Source: Thermohalobaculum sp039816045
Lineage (GTDB): Bacteria > Pseudomonadota > Alphaproteobacteria > Rhodobacterales > Rhodobacteraceae
Assembly: GCA_039816045.1 (NCBI GenBank)
Contig: JBCBYB010000003.1
Coordinates: 124,001-188,000, forward strand
DNA: 64,000 nucleotides
Direction of reading: 5' to 3'
This document shows positions 8,969 through 17,573 of the stretch, piece after piece. Position numbers and translations under genes: made by a program. The notes below the pieces were generated by a model. The model was not told the DNA's origin, ran no database searches, and was given only the letters and a program-made list of their open reading frames with translations. Numbering within the stretch: the stretch's first letter is position 1; the number at the start of each line of letters is the position of its first letter.

Positions 8969-9949
8969 ATGGCAACTTCCAAGACTTCGATGGGCCTCGG
9001 CCATGATCCGCGGGTCACGCTCTTTGGCAAATCGGTAGATGCGATCTTTTTCGACGACGCCCTGCCGCGCAAATGGCGAAGCGGTAGTACTGAGACACTG
9101 TTCGCCCTGAAGGCTAGCGTCATGAAGAAGGGCGCGAACAATGCCAATTACCAGGTGCCGGTCAAGACGGCGGACGAATTGGCCAAGACCACACGCGCTG
9201 TTAGCCTTGCCTTCGTCTTCGGGTTTCAAAGTGGCAACGACATCGAGACGTTCCCAGAACCGGTGCTGATGCTGATCAAGGCGCTGCCTGAGGATCCTCC
9301 TGCTGAAGCAGAGGGCGACGCCGATAAGAAAAAAGAGAAGACGAAGGCCGAGAAAGCCTTCCCCCATGCCGAGTATCTGCGCTGGTCCGTCGAGGAAGAA
9401 GACGCCGTCATTCTGATGGATATGGACGAGACCACCATCGCCAAGGCGCTGGGTATCGAGCCCGGCGGCGATGATGATGGGGACGATCCGTTCGACAACG
9501 ACCCTGGTCCGATGAGCGGCGGTTTCACGCTGCGAGGCGCAGATGGACGCCTCTACTACGTGCCCGATGATCTGGAGAGCTATCGGGTAGTGGAGGAGAG
9601 CGAAAACAATTCGCTTATGCTGGCGCCTGGTACCGAACATGACGATCTGCGGGTTCGGGAGCTGATGGATGACGGCGCCGGCGGGATGATCCAAAGTCGG
9701 GCGATGATGCAATCCCGCGCTATGATGCAAAGCCGGGCGATGATGCAAAGCCGGGCAATGATGCAAAGCCGGGCGATGATGCAGTCCCGCGCCATGATGC
9801 AGTCCCGCGCCATGATGCAGTCCCGTGCCATGATGCAGTCCCGTGCCATGATGCAGTCCCGTGCTATGATGCAGAGCAGGGCGATGATGCAGTCCCGCGC
9901 CATGCTGACGGCCAATCTGAAGAGCCCAGGCCATCGCGAAGAGGACTGA
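8969..9949 (+). CDS. Candidate multi-core RiPP precursor with 12 tandem MMQSRA repeats
   Basis: The 326-residue protein starts at an ATG with AGGGGGAG upstream at 8952-8959. Residues 1-239 form a unique part that I do not recognise: a mixed alpha/beta segment, a Lys/Glu-rich stretch near 110-125, a D/G-rich linker near 160-175, and a short segment 'RGADGRLYYVPDD'. Residues 240-311 are exactly twelve units of M-M-Q-S-R-A (the first is M-I-Q-S-R-A), then a 15-residue tail. It lies 85 bases after the protease gene, on the same strand and closed by a terminator. Thiovarsolin precursors, also modified by YcaO/TfuA, carry repeated short cores, which supports a precursor role. The long N-terminal part is much larger than usual leaders; a structural or binding protein is the alternative. 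Confidence 0.72.
   Translation: MATSKTSMGLGHDPRVTLFGKSVDAIFFDDALPRKWRSGSTETLFALKASVMKKGANNANYQVPVKTADELAKTTRAVSLAFVFGFQSGNDIETFPEPVLMLIKALPEDPPAEAEGDADKKKEKTKAEKAFPHAEYLRWSVEEEDAVILMDMDETTIAKALGIEPGGDDDGDDPFDNDPGPMSGGFTLRGADGRLYYVPDDLESYRVVEESENNSLMLAPGTEHDDLRVRELMDDGAGGMIQSRAMMQSRAMMQSRAMMQSRAMMQSRAMMQSRAMMQSRAMMQSRAMMQSRAMMQSRAMMQSRAMMQSRAMLTANLKSPGHREED
9686..9901 (+). repeat. Twelve in-frame 18-bp tandem repeats encoding MMQSRA
   Basis: Units of 18 bases run without interruption. The amino acids are constant except Ile in unit 1, while codons vary: Ser AGT/AGC/TCC, Arg CGG/CGC/CGT/AGG, Ala GCG/GCT/GCA/GCC, Gln CAA/CAG. Units 3-5 and 6-10 form sub-blocks with similar codons, consistent with stepwise duplication. 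Confidence 0.97.
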
Positions 9950-9980
9950 CCCTCTCGCCTCCGCGTGCTGTGAAACGAAC

Positions 9981-10007
9981 AAGGGCCGGTGCACCACACC
10001 GGCCCTT
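9981..10007. terminator. Bidirectional intrinsic terminator between the repeat protein and the RTX gene
   Basis: A perfect 10-bp stem (AAGGGCCGGT at 9981-9990, ACCGGCCCTT at 9998-10007) with a 7-base loop lies between two convergent genes. The ends are A-rich on one side and T-rich on the other, but short. Confidence 0.75.
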
Positions 10008-10033
10008 CGCAGTCCCGCCGGTGAGCGACCGGA

Positions 10034-12862
10034 TCAGACCACCCACACGCCGTCGTCGTAGTTGTCCTCGTTGTTCGCGAGGTTCTCCGGCGCGTTGGCG
10101 AACGCGATCAGCATATCGGCCCGATCAAGTTCACCCGACTGGAACGCGTTCAACCAGAAATCTCCGCCCGGGTCGCCGACGGCTGTCCGTTGCAGCACGT
10201 TCTGGTAGAGCGCCTCGACGAAGGCCTCGTCACTCGGGTCGCCGAGGAAATTCGCTTCGAACTCTGGACTGTCGACAAAAGCCTGCGCCAACGCCTTGTC
10301 CGACAGGCCGCCCAGGCGCGCATTGTCCCAAAAAAGGACACCCCCCTCATCCGGCGTCCGCGCAAGCGCCGCCGAATAGAGCCGATAGGTGAACTCGATC
10401 TCCTCACGCAGACCGTAGAGATAAGTCCCATCCTCAAGCTCAACCCGTTCGATGCTCCGAAGGAGGTCTTCCTCGTCGGCACCGATCTGATATCGCACCT
10501 CATTGTTGGTCAGGACAGTCTCGATCACATCCTCACGGCGGAGCGCATAAATCACCGTATCGGTACCATCGAGCCCGTCGAGCGTGTCGTCGCTCGGGCT
10601 GCCGACCACGGTGGCCCCAACCGGCGGCTCCGTGCGGTCAGAGCCCGTATCGAGAATGAAGGTGTCGTCTGTGCGCTCCCCCACGATCAGCTCAGCTGCA
10701 CCGCCGCCCTGGCTACCGGGCAACGAGTCGTCGTCGGGATCGTTGATCACGTTGATTGTGAAGGTTGCCTGCGTGGCCGACCCGGTCGGGTCCGAGGCCC
10801 GCACAGTGACATCATAGGAGGATGCGCTCTCGAAGTTGATCGGGCTTGCCGTCAACAGGGCGTTGCCGTCGAGGACGAACCGACCACCAGCATCGTCAAG
10901 CAGGGTGTAGGTCGTGTCGCCGCCTTCAGGGTCGATGGCGGAGAACCGCCCGATCTGCGTCCCGATATCGACATTCTCGAACACGGTCTGGCCCGAGACG
11001 AGCAGGTTCTCAGGCGGCGTGCCGTCCGCTTCTGTCACCGCCAGCTCAAAGGCGCGGCTTGTCGTGTTGCCGCCCGGATCGCTGGCCTCGACAATCACCG
11101 TGCGGCTCGTGCCATCACTGATCGCAGGGACTTCAGCGACCACCAAGCGATCATCCTCGACGGTCACCAGGCCCTCGCCATCATCGATGAGCGCAAAGGA
11201 AATGGCCCCGCCTTCCGGATCTGTCGCGCTGAGAATGCCGACCGTCTCCCCAACCACCGAGCTGGTGGAGACCAGATCGCTCGACAGCGCGAGATCCGCG
11301 GGGGGAAGGTCGTCGTTGCCACTGCCGCCCGTCATCGTGTCGCTGTCGGCCACGGTGATCGTAAAGACCTCGGTGCTGGTGTTGCCGGTGGGATCCGTTG
11401 CAAGCACCGTAACGCTGCGTTCGGCGCCATCGTCGAATTCGACGCTCTGCGCCAGCACGAGGTCATCGCCGTCCAACGAAAACAACCCGTCTGCGCTGTC
11501 GGTGATTCGGAAGCTGACCGCTTCGCCTTCGGGATCCGTCGCCGAGAGCGTGCCGACCACAGTCCCAGCGGCGTCGCCGTCATCCACCGCTGCTGCGGAC
11601 AGCGCAAGCCCCGCCGGTGGCTGGTCCACATCGGTGATCGAGATGACGAACTGCGCGCTTGTGGTGTTGAAGCTGCGGTCAGTCGCAGTGATCTCGACCT
11701 GATAGAGCGGTGTAGAAGCGTCGAGCGCGCCGGTCACGATCACCTTATCGCCGGAGATCGCAAAAAGATCGCCGAAGTCCCCGTCGATCTGGTAGCTCAG
11801 TTGGTCCCCCTCGGGATCAAAAGCCGTGATCGTACCGACTTCGAAGAAGACAGGCGCCGTCTCGGGCACTGGCACACTTGTAAACGAGAGCCCCGAGGGC
11901 GGCTCGTTGATGTTGATGACGTCGATGGTGAACGTCTCGGTCACACTTCCACCGACCGGGTCCGTCGCCGAGATGTCGATCTGGTAAGACGACTGGATCT
12001 CGAAATCGAGCGGGCCGTTCGTGCGCAGCTCGTCTCCCTCGATCCGAAACAAACCCGAGGGGTCGCTCTCGATCACATAGGTGATGGGCTCGCCGTCGGG
12101 GTCGTCATTGCCAAGCAGGCCGACCAGAGCGCCCGGATCGGCAACCTCTGCCACCGCGGTATTGTTCAGTGTTATGTCGGAGGGGGTAATGTTGACGGTC
12201 ACCGGGTTGGAGCCGATCAGAACCACAGTCTGCGCATCCAGGTTCTGTGAGTAGAAGCCGCTGACGATCACGACGTCTGTGGCGGCGGTCCCGTACTCGA
12301 TGCGCAGATCGCCGTTGCCCGGGCGGCGGAAAGCGAGTTCCGTGCCCTCCGCGAAAACCAGCGTAGACGTCCCCGAAGTGTCTACGACGATGTCGGTGCC
12401 ATCGCCCGGTGAGAACCGGTAGATGTCGTTTCCCTGCCCGCCCTCGAGCAGGTCCGAACCGCCGCCGCCGGTCAGATCGTCTTCAGCATTGCCGCCCTGC
12501 AGCGTGTCTGCCCCAGAATTGCCGAACAGCATATCGCTGTCGTCTCCGCCAGAAAGCAGGTCATTATCGGTCCCGCCTTCGAGGGTGTCGTTGCCGCTGC
12601 CGCCGTTCAGCGTGTCATTGCCTGTGCCGCCGTCGAGGCTGTCGCGGTTGGCATCCCCGTTGAGCAGATCGTTCCCGGACCCACCCCTCAGCGTGTCATT
12701 GCCACTGCCGCCATTGAGGGTGTCGTTGCCGCCATTGCCATTGATCTCGTCCTGGCTGACGCGGCCGTCATAGCAGTCGTCTCCTGGCGTCCCTTCCACC
12801 GGATCAGACTGGTCGCGGCCCGGGTCATCGCTTTGGCCCTGATTCGTGAGATCGATGCCCAT
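10034..12862 (-). CDS. RTX / cadherin-like secreted calcium-binding protein with DUF4214 C-terminus
   Basis: The 942-residue acidic protein starts at the ATG at 12862 with AGGAGGTGCAGA just upstream; a longer frame is not supported. Residues about 40-147 are RTX nonapeptide repeats (GGxGNDxLx), which bind calcium. Residues about 250-720 contain five or more cadherin-like units marked by 'DPEG' and by strands such as 'TFTINVIN'. The last ~115 residues match DUF4214 ('YRLYSAALARTPDEGG', 'FVDSPEF'). There is no signal peptide, as expected for type I secretion, but no T1SS genes lie here. The RTX block is N-terminal, whereas most family members carry it near the C-terminus. A cell-surface or extracellular adhesion role is likely. 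The gene faces the repeat protein across a shared terminator. Confidence 0.9.
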   Translation of the reverse strand: MGIDLTNQGQSDDPGRDQSDPVEGTPGDDCYDGRVSQDEINGNGGNDTLNGGSGNDTLRGGSGNDLLNGDANRDSLDGGTGNDTLNGGSGNDTLEGGTDNDLLSGGDDSDMLFGNSGADTLQGGNAEDDLTGGGGSDLLEGGQGNDIYRFSPGDGTDIVVDTSGTSTLVFAEGTELAFRRPGNGDLRIEYGTAATDVVIVSGFYSQNLDAQTVVLIGSNPVTVNITPSDITLNNTAVAEVADPGALVGLLGNDDPDGEPITYVIESDPSGLFRIEGDELRTNGPLDFEIQSSYQIDISATDPVGGSVTETFTIDVININEPPSGLSFTSVPVPETAPVFFEVGTITAFDPEGDQLSYQIDGDFGDLFAISGDKVIVTGALDASTPLYQVEITATDRSFNTTSAQFVISITDVDQPPAGLALSAAAVDDGDAAGTVVGTLSATDPEGEAVSFRITDSADGLFSLDGDDLVLAQSVEFDDGAERSVTVLATDPTGNTSTEVFTITVADSDTMTGGSGNDDLPPADLALSSDLVSTSSVVGETVGILSATDPEGGAISFALIDDGEGLVTVEDDRLVVAEVPAISDGTSRTVIVEASDPGGNTTSRAFELAVTEADGTPPENLLVSGQTVFENVDIGTQIGRFSAIDPEGGDTTYTLLDDAGGRFVLDGNALLTASPINFESASSYDVTVRASDPTGSATQATFTINVINDPDDDSLPGSQGGGAAELIVGERTDDTFILDTGSDRTEPPVGATVVGSPSDDTLDGLDGTDTVIYALRREDVIETVLTNNEVRYQIGADEEDLLRSIERVELEDGTYLYGLREEIEFTYRLYSAALARTPDEGGVLFWDNARLGGLSDKALAQAFVDSPEFEANFLGDPSDEAFVEALYQNVLQRTAVGDPGGDFWLNAFQSGELDRADMLIAFANAPENLANNEDNYDDGVWVV

Positions 12863-13100
12863 TCTGCACCTCCTGAGATGACTGCCCGAACCCGCTGATC
12901 GTTGCGCTTCTCTGAGGAAACGCCGGTCGCCCCGAACCGACAACCGCGGGCTGTATTTTGCTTTCGCCTACACCAAAGCCGGCCGGATCACCAGCGCCGA
13001 GACCGTGAGCAGAACGCTGCCGCGACCTCGGCGTCCTTGAGTTGCGGCGCACTATCCCCGACCCTATGTGACGGCTTTGATCTGAACATTGGAGATCCTT

Positions 13101-14216
13101 GTGGCGAGTGTTGCGGCATTAAAACTTGATCGAACCTGGTGGCGGGCAACGCAGCCCGCGGCGCTAAACAGGTCCGGCAGAGGTTTCGAAAAAGCTATTG
13201 AGGCGTTCACAAAGGCAAAATTGGGGCTGAAACGTCGCCCGGATGCGGAATCGCTCGGCCGGTTCGAAGCCGCTCTTGAAGGGATCGAGGACGCAGCGCG
13301 GGCCGTGGTCTCCGAGGCAAAGAAGCTGAAGCGGAAGGCCGATTCGGAGGTGAAATCGGAGCTGACGGCCACCATTAGCATCCTCGGCACGCCTCTGACC
13401 AAACGCGTTGGCGAGTGGCGGGACAAGGCGACCGAGCTCGAGACAGAACTTGATGACAACGATGACGACATCTTTGGCACGCTGGACAATCACCGGGCCT
13501 ATGTGAAGCGCATGGTGCCTCGGCTAAAGCGCAATCCGCATAAGTTCGCGCTCTGCCTGCCCTCCAATGATCCCGAGGATATGCGGTTCTGCTTTCATCG
13601 CTCGAAGCAGCCGCGCGCCCTCGGCCTCCGTCTGAAGAAGCACCTGAACACGCGGCGCTTCACCTACGGCATCATCGGCGGCGAGGGTCTGGCGCGGCAG
13701 ATAGGGATCACCGATCTCGAACCCCGGACGCTCGTGGTCTATCTTCAGGGGCGCACGTTTCCGAGCCTGGCGCGGCGCATCCGGATCCTGTTGCGCAAGT
13801 TGAAGATCGCGCAATACAGCCGCGTGCGGGTGATCCGCGAGGGCGAAGAGGTCGATGTGCGTGAGACGGACGAAGCCGCTGAGATCGCTGGGAAGGTGTT
13901 GGACAAGGAAGCGTTGGCCGAAGCGATCCGCGAGGCCCGTTCGATGCCGGGTAAGGCCGCGCCTCCGGGCGTGACGGCCTCTCTCCGTCGCCGCATCTGG
14001 GCCTGCAATGCACGTCTGAAAGAGGTGCGCGGGCCGAAGCTGCGGCCTCTGGTACGCCTTTCCAGAAGCGCCTCCAGCCGGGTCGACAAGCGCAACTTCC
14101 ATGTGGCGATGACCATGGTTGACCGCCTGGAGAAAGAGCTGATCGCGATCCTCGGCAAACCCTCGGACAAGCCCGCCGACGCCAATGCCGACGCAAACAC
14201 TCCAAAGGCGGCCTAA
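13101..14216 (+). CDS. Unknown helical protein P2, paralogue of the protein at 393-2279
   Basis: The 371-residue product has no recognised family. The GTG start is chosen because GGAG at 13091-13094 sits six bases before it; a TTG at 13089 is the other option. Residues about 130-252 match P1 residues 138-255, opening H-R-A-Y-V-K-R-M-V-P-R-L-K-R-N-P-H and sharing 'SLARRIRILL'. The N-terminal ~115 residues are helical and also resemble P1. P2 lacks the acidic linker and the second helical repeat, but ends with a helical segment ('FHVAMTMVDRLEKEL') resembling one P1 unit. It is the first gene of a four-gene operon and is followed by the M19-like gene after six bases. It is probably cytoplasmic. 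Confidence 0.8.
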   Translation: MASVAALKLDRTWWRATQPAALNRSGRGFEKAIEAFTKAKLGLKRRPDAESLGRFEAALEGIEDAARAVVSEAKKLKRKADSEVKSELTATISILGTPLTKRVGEWRDKATELETELDDNDDDIFGTLDNHRAYVKRMVPRLKRNPHKFALCLPSNDPEDMRFCFHRSKQPRALGLRLKKHLNTRRFTYGIIGGEGLARQIGITDLEPRTLVVYLQGRTFPSLARRIRILLRKLKIAQYSRVRVIREGEEVDVRETDEAAEIAGKVLDKEALAEAIREARSMPGKAAPPGVTASLRRRIWACNARLKEVRGPKLRPLVRLSRSASSRVDKRNFHVAMTMVDRLEKELIAILGKPSDKPADANADANTPKAA

Positions 14217-14222
14217 AGCATC

Positions 14223-15179
14223 ATGCACCGGATCGATTGTCTGCAGTACTGCAATTGGTCCGGCGAGATCTTCGACCAGATGTCGGAGGGCGGCCTCCAC
14301 GGCGTGCATGTGACCATCGCCTATCACGAGAGTTTTCGTGAGATGGCGACCCGGATCGCCGACTGGAACCGCTTGTTCGAGCGTCACCCCGACCGGGTCT
14401 TCCTGGGACGAACCGGGGACTGCGTCCGCCGGGCCCGCACAGACGGCCGCACGGCGATCTTGTTCGGTGCGCAGAACCCGTCGCCCATCGAGGACGAGAT
14501 CGGGCTGGTCGAGATTTGCCACCAGCTGGGGCTGCGGTTCATGCAGCTGAGCTACAACAACCAGTCGCTGCTTGCCGCCGGTTGCTATGAGGCCGAAGAC
14601 CCCGGCATCACCCGCATGGGCCGGGAGGTGATCGCCGAGATGAACCGGGTGGGCCTCGCGATCGACATGAGCCATTCCGGGACGCGCTCGACGCTGGAGG
14701 CGATCGAGCTCTCGACGCGACCGATCGCCGTCACCCACGCCAACCCGTCGTCCTGGCTCAACGTGCCGCGCAACATGCCCGATGCGGTCTTGCGCGGGCT
14801 CGCCGAGACCGGGGGGATGCTGGGGTTCTCCCTCTATCCCCACCACCTCGCCGGCGGCTCCGACTGCACGCTCGCCGGGTTCTGTGAAATGGTCGCCCGC
14901 ACCGCGGAGATGATGGGGCCCGAGCGCCTCGGCATCGGGTCTGATCTCTGCCAAGGGCAGCCCGACAGCGTGGTGCAGTGGATGCGCACCGGTCGCTGGA
15001 GCCGCGAGGAGGGCCCACCTGCCCGCTTCCCGCCACAGCCCACCTGGTTCCGGGACAACCGCGATTTTCCTGGGCTGGGCGAGGGCCTGCGCGCCGTCGG
15101 CTTCTCAGAGGCGGAGACAGCGGGTATCCTCGGCGAGAACTGGCTTTCGTTCTTCGACAGGAGCTTCGGTCCCGCATGA
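14223..15179 (+). CDS. M19 membrane-dipeptidase-like protein with an altered metal site
   Basis: The 318-residue product has the M19 (renal dipeptidase) fold signatures 'LAIDMSHSG', 'VTHANPSSW' and 'RLGIGSD'. The two histidines in DMSH and THAN and the late aspartate are kept. The opening motif, normally D-G-H-N-D with the HxD zinc ligands, reads 'IDCLQY', and the bridging glutamate region reads 'LFGAQNPS'. So several metal ligands appear replaced, and the protein may be a non-classical hydrolase or a pseudoenzyme. At 318 residues it is close to normal length. The ATG follows the P2 stop by six bases, and its stop overlaps the next gene (ATGA). The operon position ties it to P2 and the unknown 554-residue protein. 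Confidence 0.82.
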   Translation: MHRIDCLQYCNWSGEIFDQMSEGGLHGVHVTIAYHESFREMATRIADWNRLFERHPDRVFLGRTGDCVRRARTDGRTAILFGAQNPSPIEDEIGLVEICHQLGLRFMQLSYNNQSLLAAGCYEAEDPGITRMGREVIAEMNRVGLAIDMSHSGTRSTLEAIELSTRPIAVTHANPSSWLNVPRNMPDAVLRGLAETGGMLGFSLYPHHLAGGSDCTLAGFCEMVARTAEMMGPERLGIGSDLCQGQPDSVVQWMRTGRWSREEGPPARFPPQPTWFRDNRDFPGLGEGLRAVGFSEAETAGILGENWLSFFDRSFGPA

Positions 15180-16840
15180 GCACCGCGCTTGGCCTCCGCC
15201 CGCCCGATCAGGTCATGCGTCTTGCCCGCATGGGGGCGATGCATGGTCACCGGCTCTCGTTTCTGCGGGTCATGTTGCGGCGGATGTTTGCGGGCGGCTG
15301 GCGGTTCGACCGTCCGATCTGGCGTATCGACGCCAAGGGCGTGGGCGTCGCGACCTATCGGCTGCGGGGCCCGGAGCGGTGCTACACGCTCGTGGCCTTC
15401 GGCCATGCGCTGCCGGATGAGGACCGCTCGGACCGCGTGATCGCCGAGGCCTGGGATGCGACGTTCACCCTTGTGGACGGGGATGTCACCGACGCGGATC
15501 TGGACCGCCTGGCCCAAGCCGTCCCCTTGCAAGAGGCAGCGCGGGTCAGCGACCGCGAGCTTGTTCTGTCTCGTGCCAACCGGTCCGTGCGGCTGTTCTC
15601 GCACGTGATCGACCGGCTTGCGGCGGGGCGTCAGCCGGATACGGAAGAGCTCTCTCGCATCGGCTACCTGATGCGCACGACCGCGGTCTACGGCGCGGCG
15701 AAGTTTGGCACCTCGGATCGCCAGACCTGGTCCGCGCGACCGGAGTTCGCGGGCGCCTTCCAGCCCGAGATGATGACGGTCTGGCTCATCCGTGCCTTCT
15801 CCATCGATCTTGTGGAGCACATGGCCCGCTGCCGGAGCGATCGCGCCGTCCGTCTTTCTCTGCCCTTGCGCCGGCAGCTCGGCATTGGCAACGCGACCGG
15901 CCTCGGCATGGCGCCCTTTCTCATCAACCATCCCGCGCTGCTCCATTCTTGGATGCTGGCCCGCGAGACCGCTTTCGCTCGTGTCAGAGCCCGCCCCCTC
16001 ATGGCCTCTTCCGAACGGGCTGAGATGGAGGAGCTTGTCGCCAAGGCTCGGCAAGAGGCGGCGGAATGGTCGGTCGACGACCCACGGCAGCAGGCCTTGA
16101 TCGAGGGCTTGCGGCATGACCTCGAGCGTCTGGCCAGCCATCTGCCCACGCCAGAAACCCGATACCCCTGGCAAGAGCTCTGGACCTGGACCGAGCGAAC
16201 CCTCGGCCTCGAGGCACAGGAGCGGTTGGTCTCGCTGCTGATCGATCTCGGCGGCGCAGACGTCGACGATCTGGCGGAAACCATGTCGGCGGACGAGAGC
16301 GCGCCTGCGCGCATCGACGGGCAAATGACCGTGGGAACGCTCCGGCGCGGGATCGAGCGCGACTATGCCTGGGCGTTGGCGACCGACTTCGGCGACCCCG
16401 ATGCGACCGCACGGCTTTGGTATGTCTCCGAGGACAAGAGCGAGCCGAGATTGGCCGAACGAGCAGACGCCCCGCGCGAGCCCTATGAGCTGCCCTTGGC
16501 CCCAGGGCGTGACGCTGCTGCTGCGCATCGGGCGCTCTTGGATTGGCCAGAAGAGGCCACCGTCGCCGCCTTCCTCCTCGCGTGCCCCGAACACCGCCAC
16601 TCCGTTCGACGCGCGCAATTGGTGGCGCGTCTGCCCTATGCGGAGATCCGGGACAATACGGTGGCGGCGGACATGCTCCCGCTCGACATGCTCCGCTGCA
16701 AGCTGGCGCTGTTCGGGGCGGGCCGCTTCGATCCACGCTCCGACCGCTGGCTGCGGATCACGCTGTTTCGCGACTGCCCAGGGCCGGAAGAGCTGGCGCA
16801 CGGCCAGGTCCTCCGAGAGACCGCAGCGGCCCTGGCATGA
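15176..16840 (+). CDS. Unknown 554-residue protein in the P2 operon
   Basis: I do not recognise this family. The start is the ATG overlapping the M19-like stop. The product is soluble and helix-rich, with Arg/Glu-rich stretches and two repeated 'LLPLDML'/'LPTPETRYPW'-type segments; no membrane span, signal peptide or metal motif is obvious. An early 'GAMHGHRLSFLRVMLRRM' segment is strongly basic. The stop overlaps the DUF3726 start (ATGA), so it is certainly expressed with its neighbours. Its function can only be guessed from context, as part of the P2/M19/DUF3726 operon. Confidence 0.8.
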   Translation: MSTALGLRPPDQVMRLARMGAMHGHRLSFLRVMLRRMFAGGWRFDRPIWRIDAKGVGVATYRLRGPERCYTLVAFGHALPDEDRSDRVIAEAWDATFTLVDGDVTDADLDRLAQAVPLQEAARVSDRELVLSRANRSVRLFSHVIDRLAAGRQPDTEELSRIGYLMRTTAVYGAAKFGTSDRQTWSARPEFAGAFQPEMMTVWLIRAFSIDLVEHMARCRSDRAVRLSLPLRRQLGIGNATGLGMAPFLINHPALLHSWMLARETAFARVRARPLMASSERAEMEELVAKARQEAAEWSVDDPRQQALIEGLRHDLERLASHLPTPETRYPWQELWTWTERTLGLEAQERLVSLLIDLGGADVDDLAETMSADESAPARIDGQMTVGTLRRGIERDYAWALATDFGDPDATARLWYVSEDKSEPRLAERADAPREPYELPLAPGRDAAAAHRALLDWPEEATVAAFLLACPEHRHSVRRAQLVARLPYAEIRDNTVAADMLPLDMLRCKLALFGAGRFDPRSDRWLRITLFRDCPGPEELAHGQVLRETAAALA

Positions 16841-17403
16841 GCCATGCCATAGGCGAGATCCGGTCCCTCGCGATGCGGGCAGCGCGGGGCGCAGGCCTTT
16901 CCTGGGGTCTGGCCGAAGAGGCGGGTCATGCGGTCGCCTGGCTCGAAGCGCGCGGTGCGCCAGGGACGGCGGCGCTCGCGCACCTTCTCGCGGAACGGGC
17001 AAGGGGGACCGCTGGCCGTTGCCCAATCCTGGCTGGAGCCGCCGCCCTCGACACAGGGGCTCTCACCACGGGCGAGGCGCCCATCGACCAACCGCTTTTG
17101 ATGGTGCCGTTCCTTGCGGCGTTCGCTCCACCAGGGGGCGCATTGACGATCGGTTGGGCGGGGGTCGAGATCGTTTTGTCCTCCGACGCGCTTTCGCTAA
17201 ACGGGTCGCGGGAAGACCTGCTCGCAAAGCGCGCCGCTCTGACAACCATGACGATGCCTAGCCTCCCAGCACACCCAAATCCTCCGCAGTGCCGTGCAAT
17301 GATCGACACCGCCGTCCTTGCTCAACTGAACGACTCGGCCCGGCGGCTTCTCGCCCCCTCTGACGCGTTGTCTCGGGCAACCGGGGCCGGGGGTGGCGCC
17401 TAG
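16837..17403 (+). CDS. DUF3726-family protein
   Basis: The 188-residue product begins with 'AARGAGLSWGLAEEAG' and 'AVAWLEARG', the pattern I associate with DUF3726, a family of unknown function. It starts at the ATG overlapping the previous stop. The sequence is small, Ala/Leu-rich and without membrane spans. It is the last gene of the four-gene operon. The 170-base gap after it contains no supported gene. Confidence 0.75.
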   Translation: MSHAIGEIRSLAMRAARGAGLSWGLAEEAGHAVAWLEARGAPGTAALAHLLAERARGTAGRCPILAGAAALDTGALTTGEAPIDQPLLMVPFLAAFAPPGGALTIGWAGVEIVLSSDALSLNGSREDLLAKRAALTTMTMPSLPAHPNPPQCRAMIDTAVLAQLNDSARRLLAPSDALSRATGAGGGA

Positions 17404-17573
17404 GCGGCCGGCCAACGGCGTTGCCGCGCTGCAGCATCCAATCAAGATGACGTGGAGCGTCACTGGACTGCCGCAATCGAGCAATCCGTTCGCGGCAAAT
17501 GGCAGTCTTTTGATGTCAGACATATGAAGCGCCGGCCGAGCCGGTCTGCTGCTCAGGGGAGGGCGGCCAGAAG

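Noticed and set aside
9686..9901. Possible CRISPR array
   Set aside because: Units are contiguous, 18 bases, in frame and without spacers.
9580..9999. Long leftward open frames through the repeat array
   Set aside because: They arise because the 18-base repeat has no stop on either strand; the rightward protein has a ribosome site, operon context and protein-level conservation.
10190..12250. Long rightward frames opposite the RTX gene
   Set aside because: The leftward strand has clear RTX, cadherin-like and DUF4214 domains; the rightward frames mirror the repeats.
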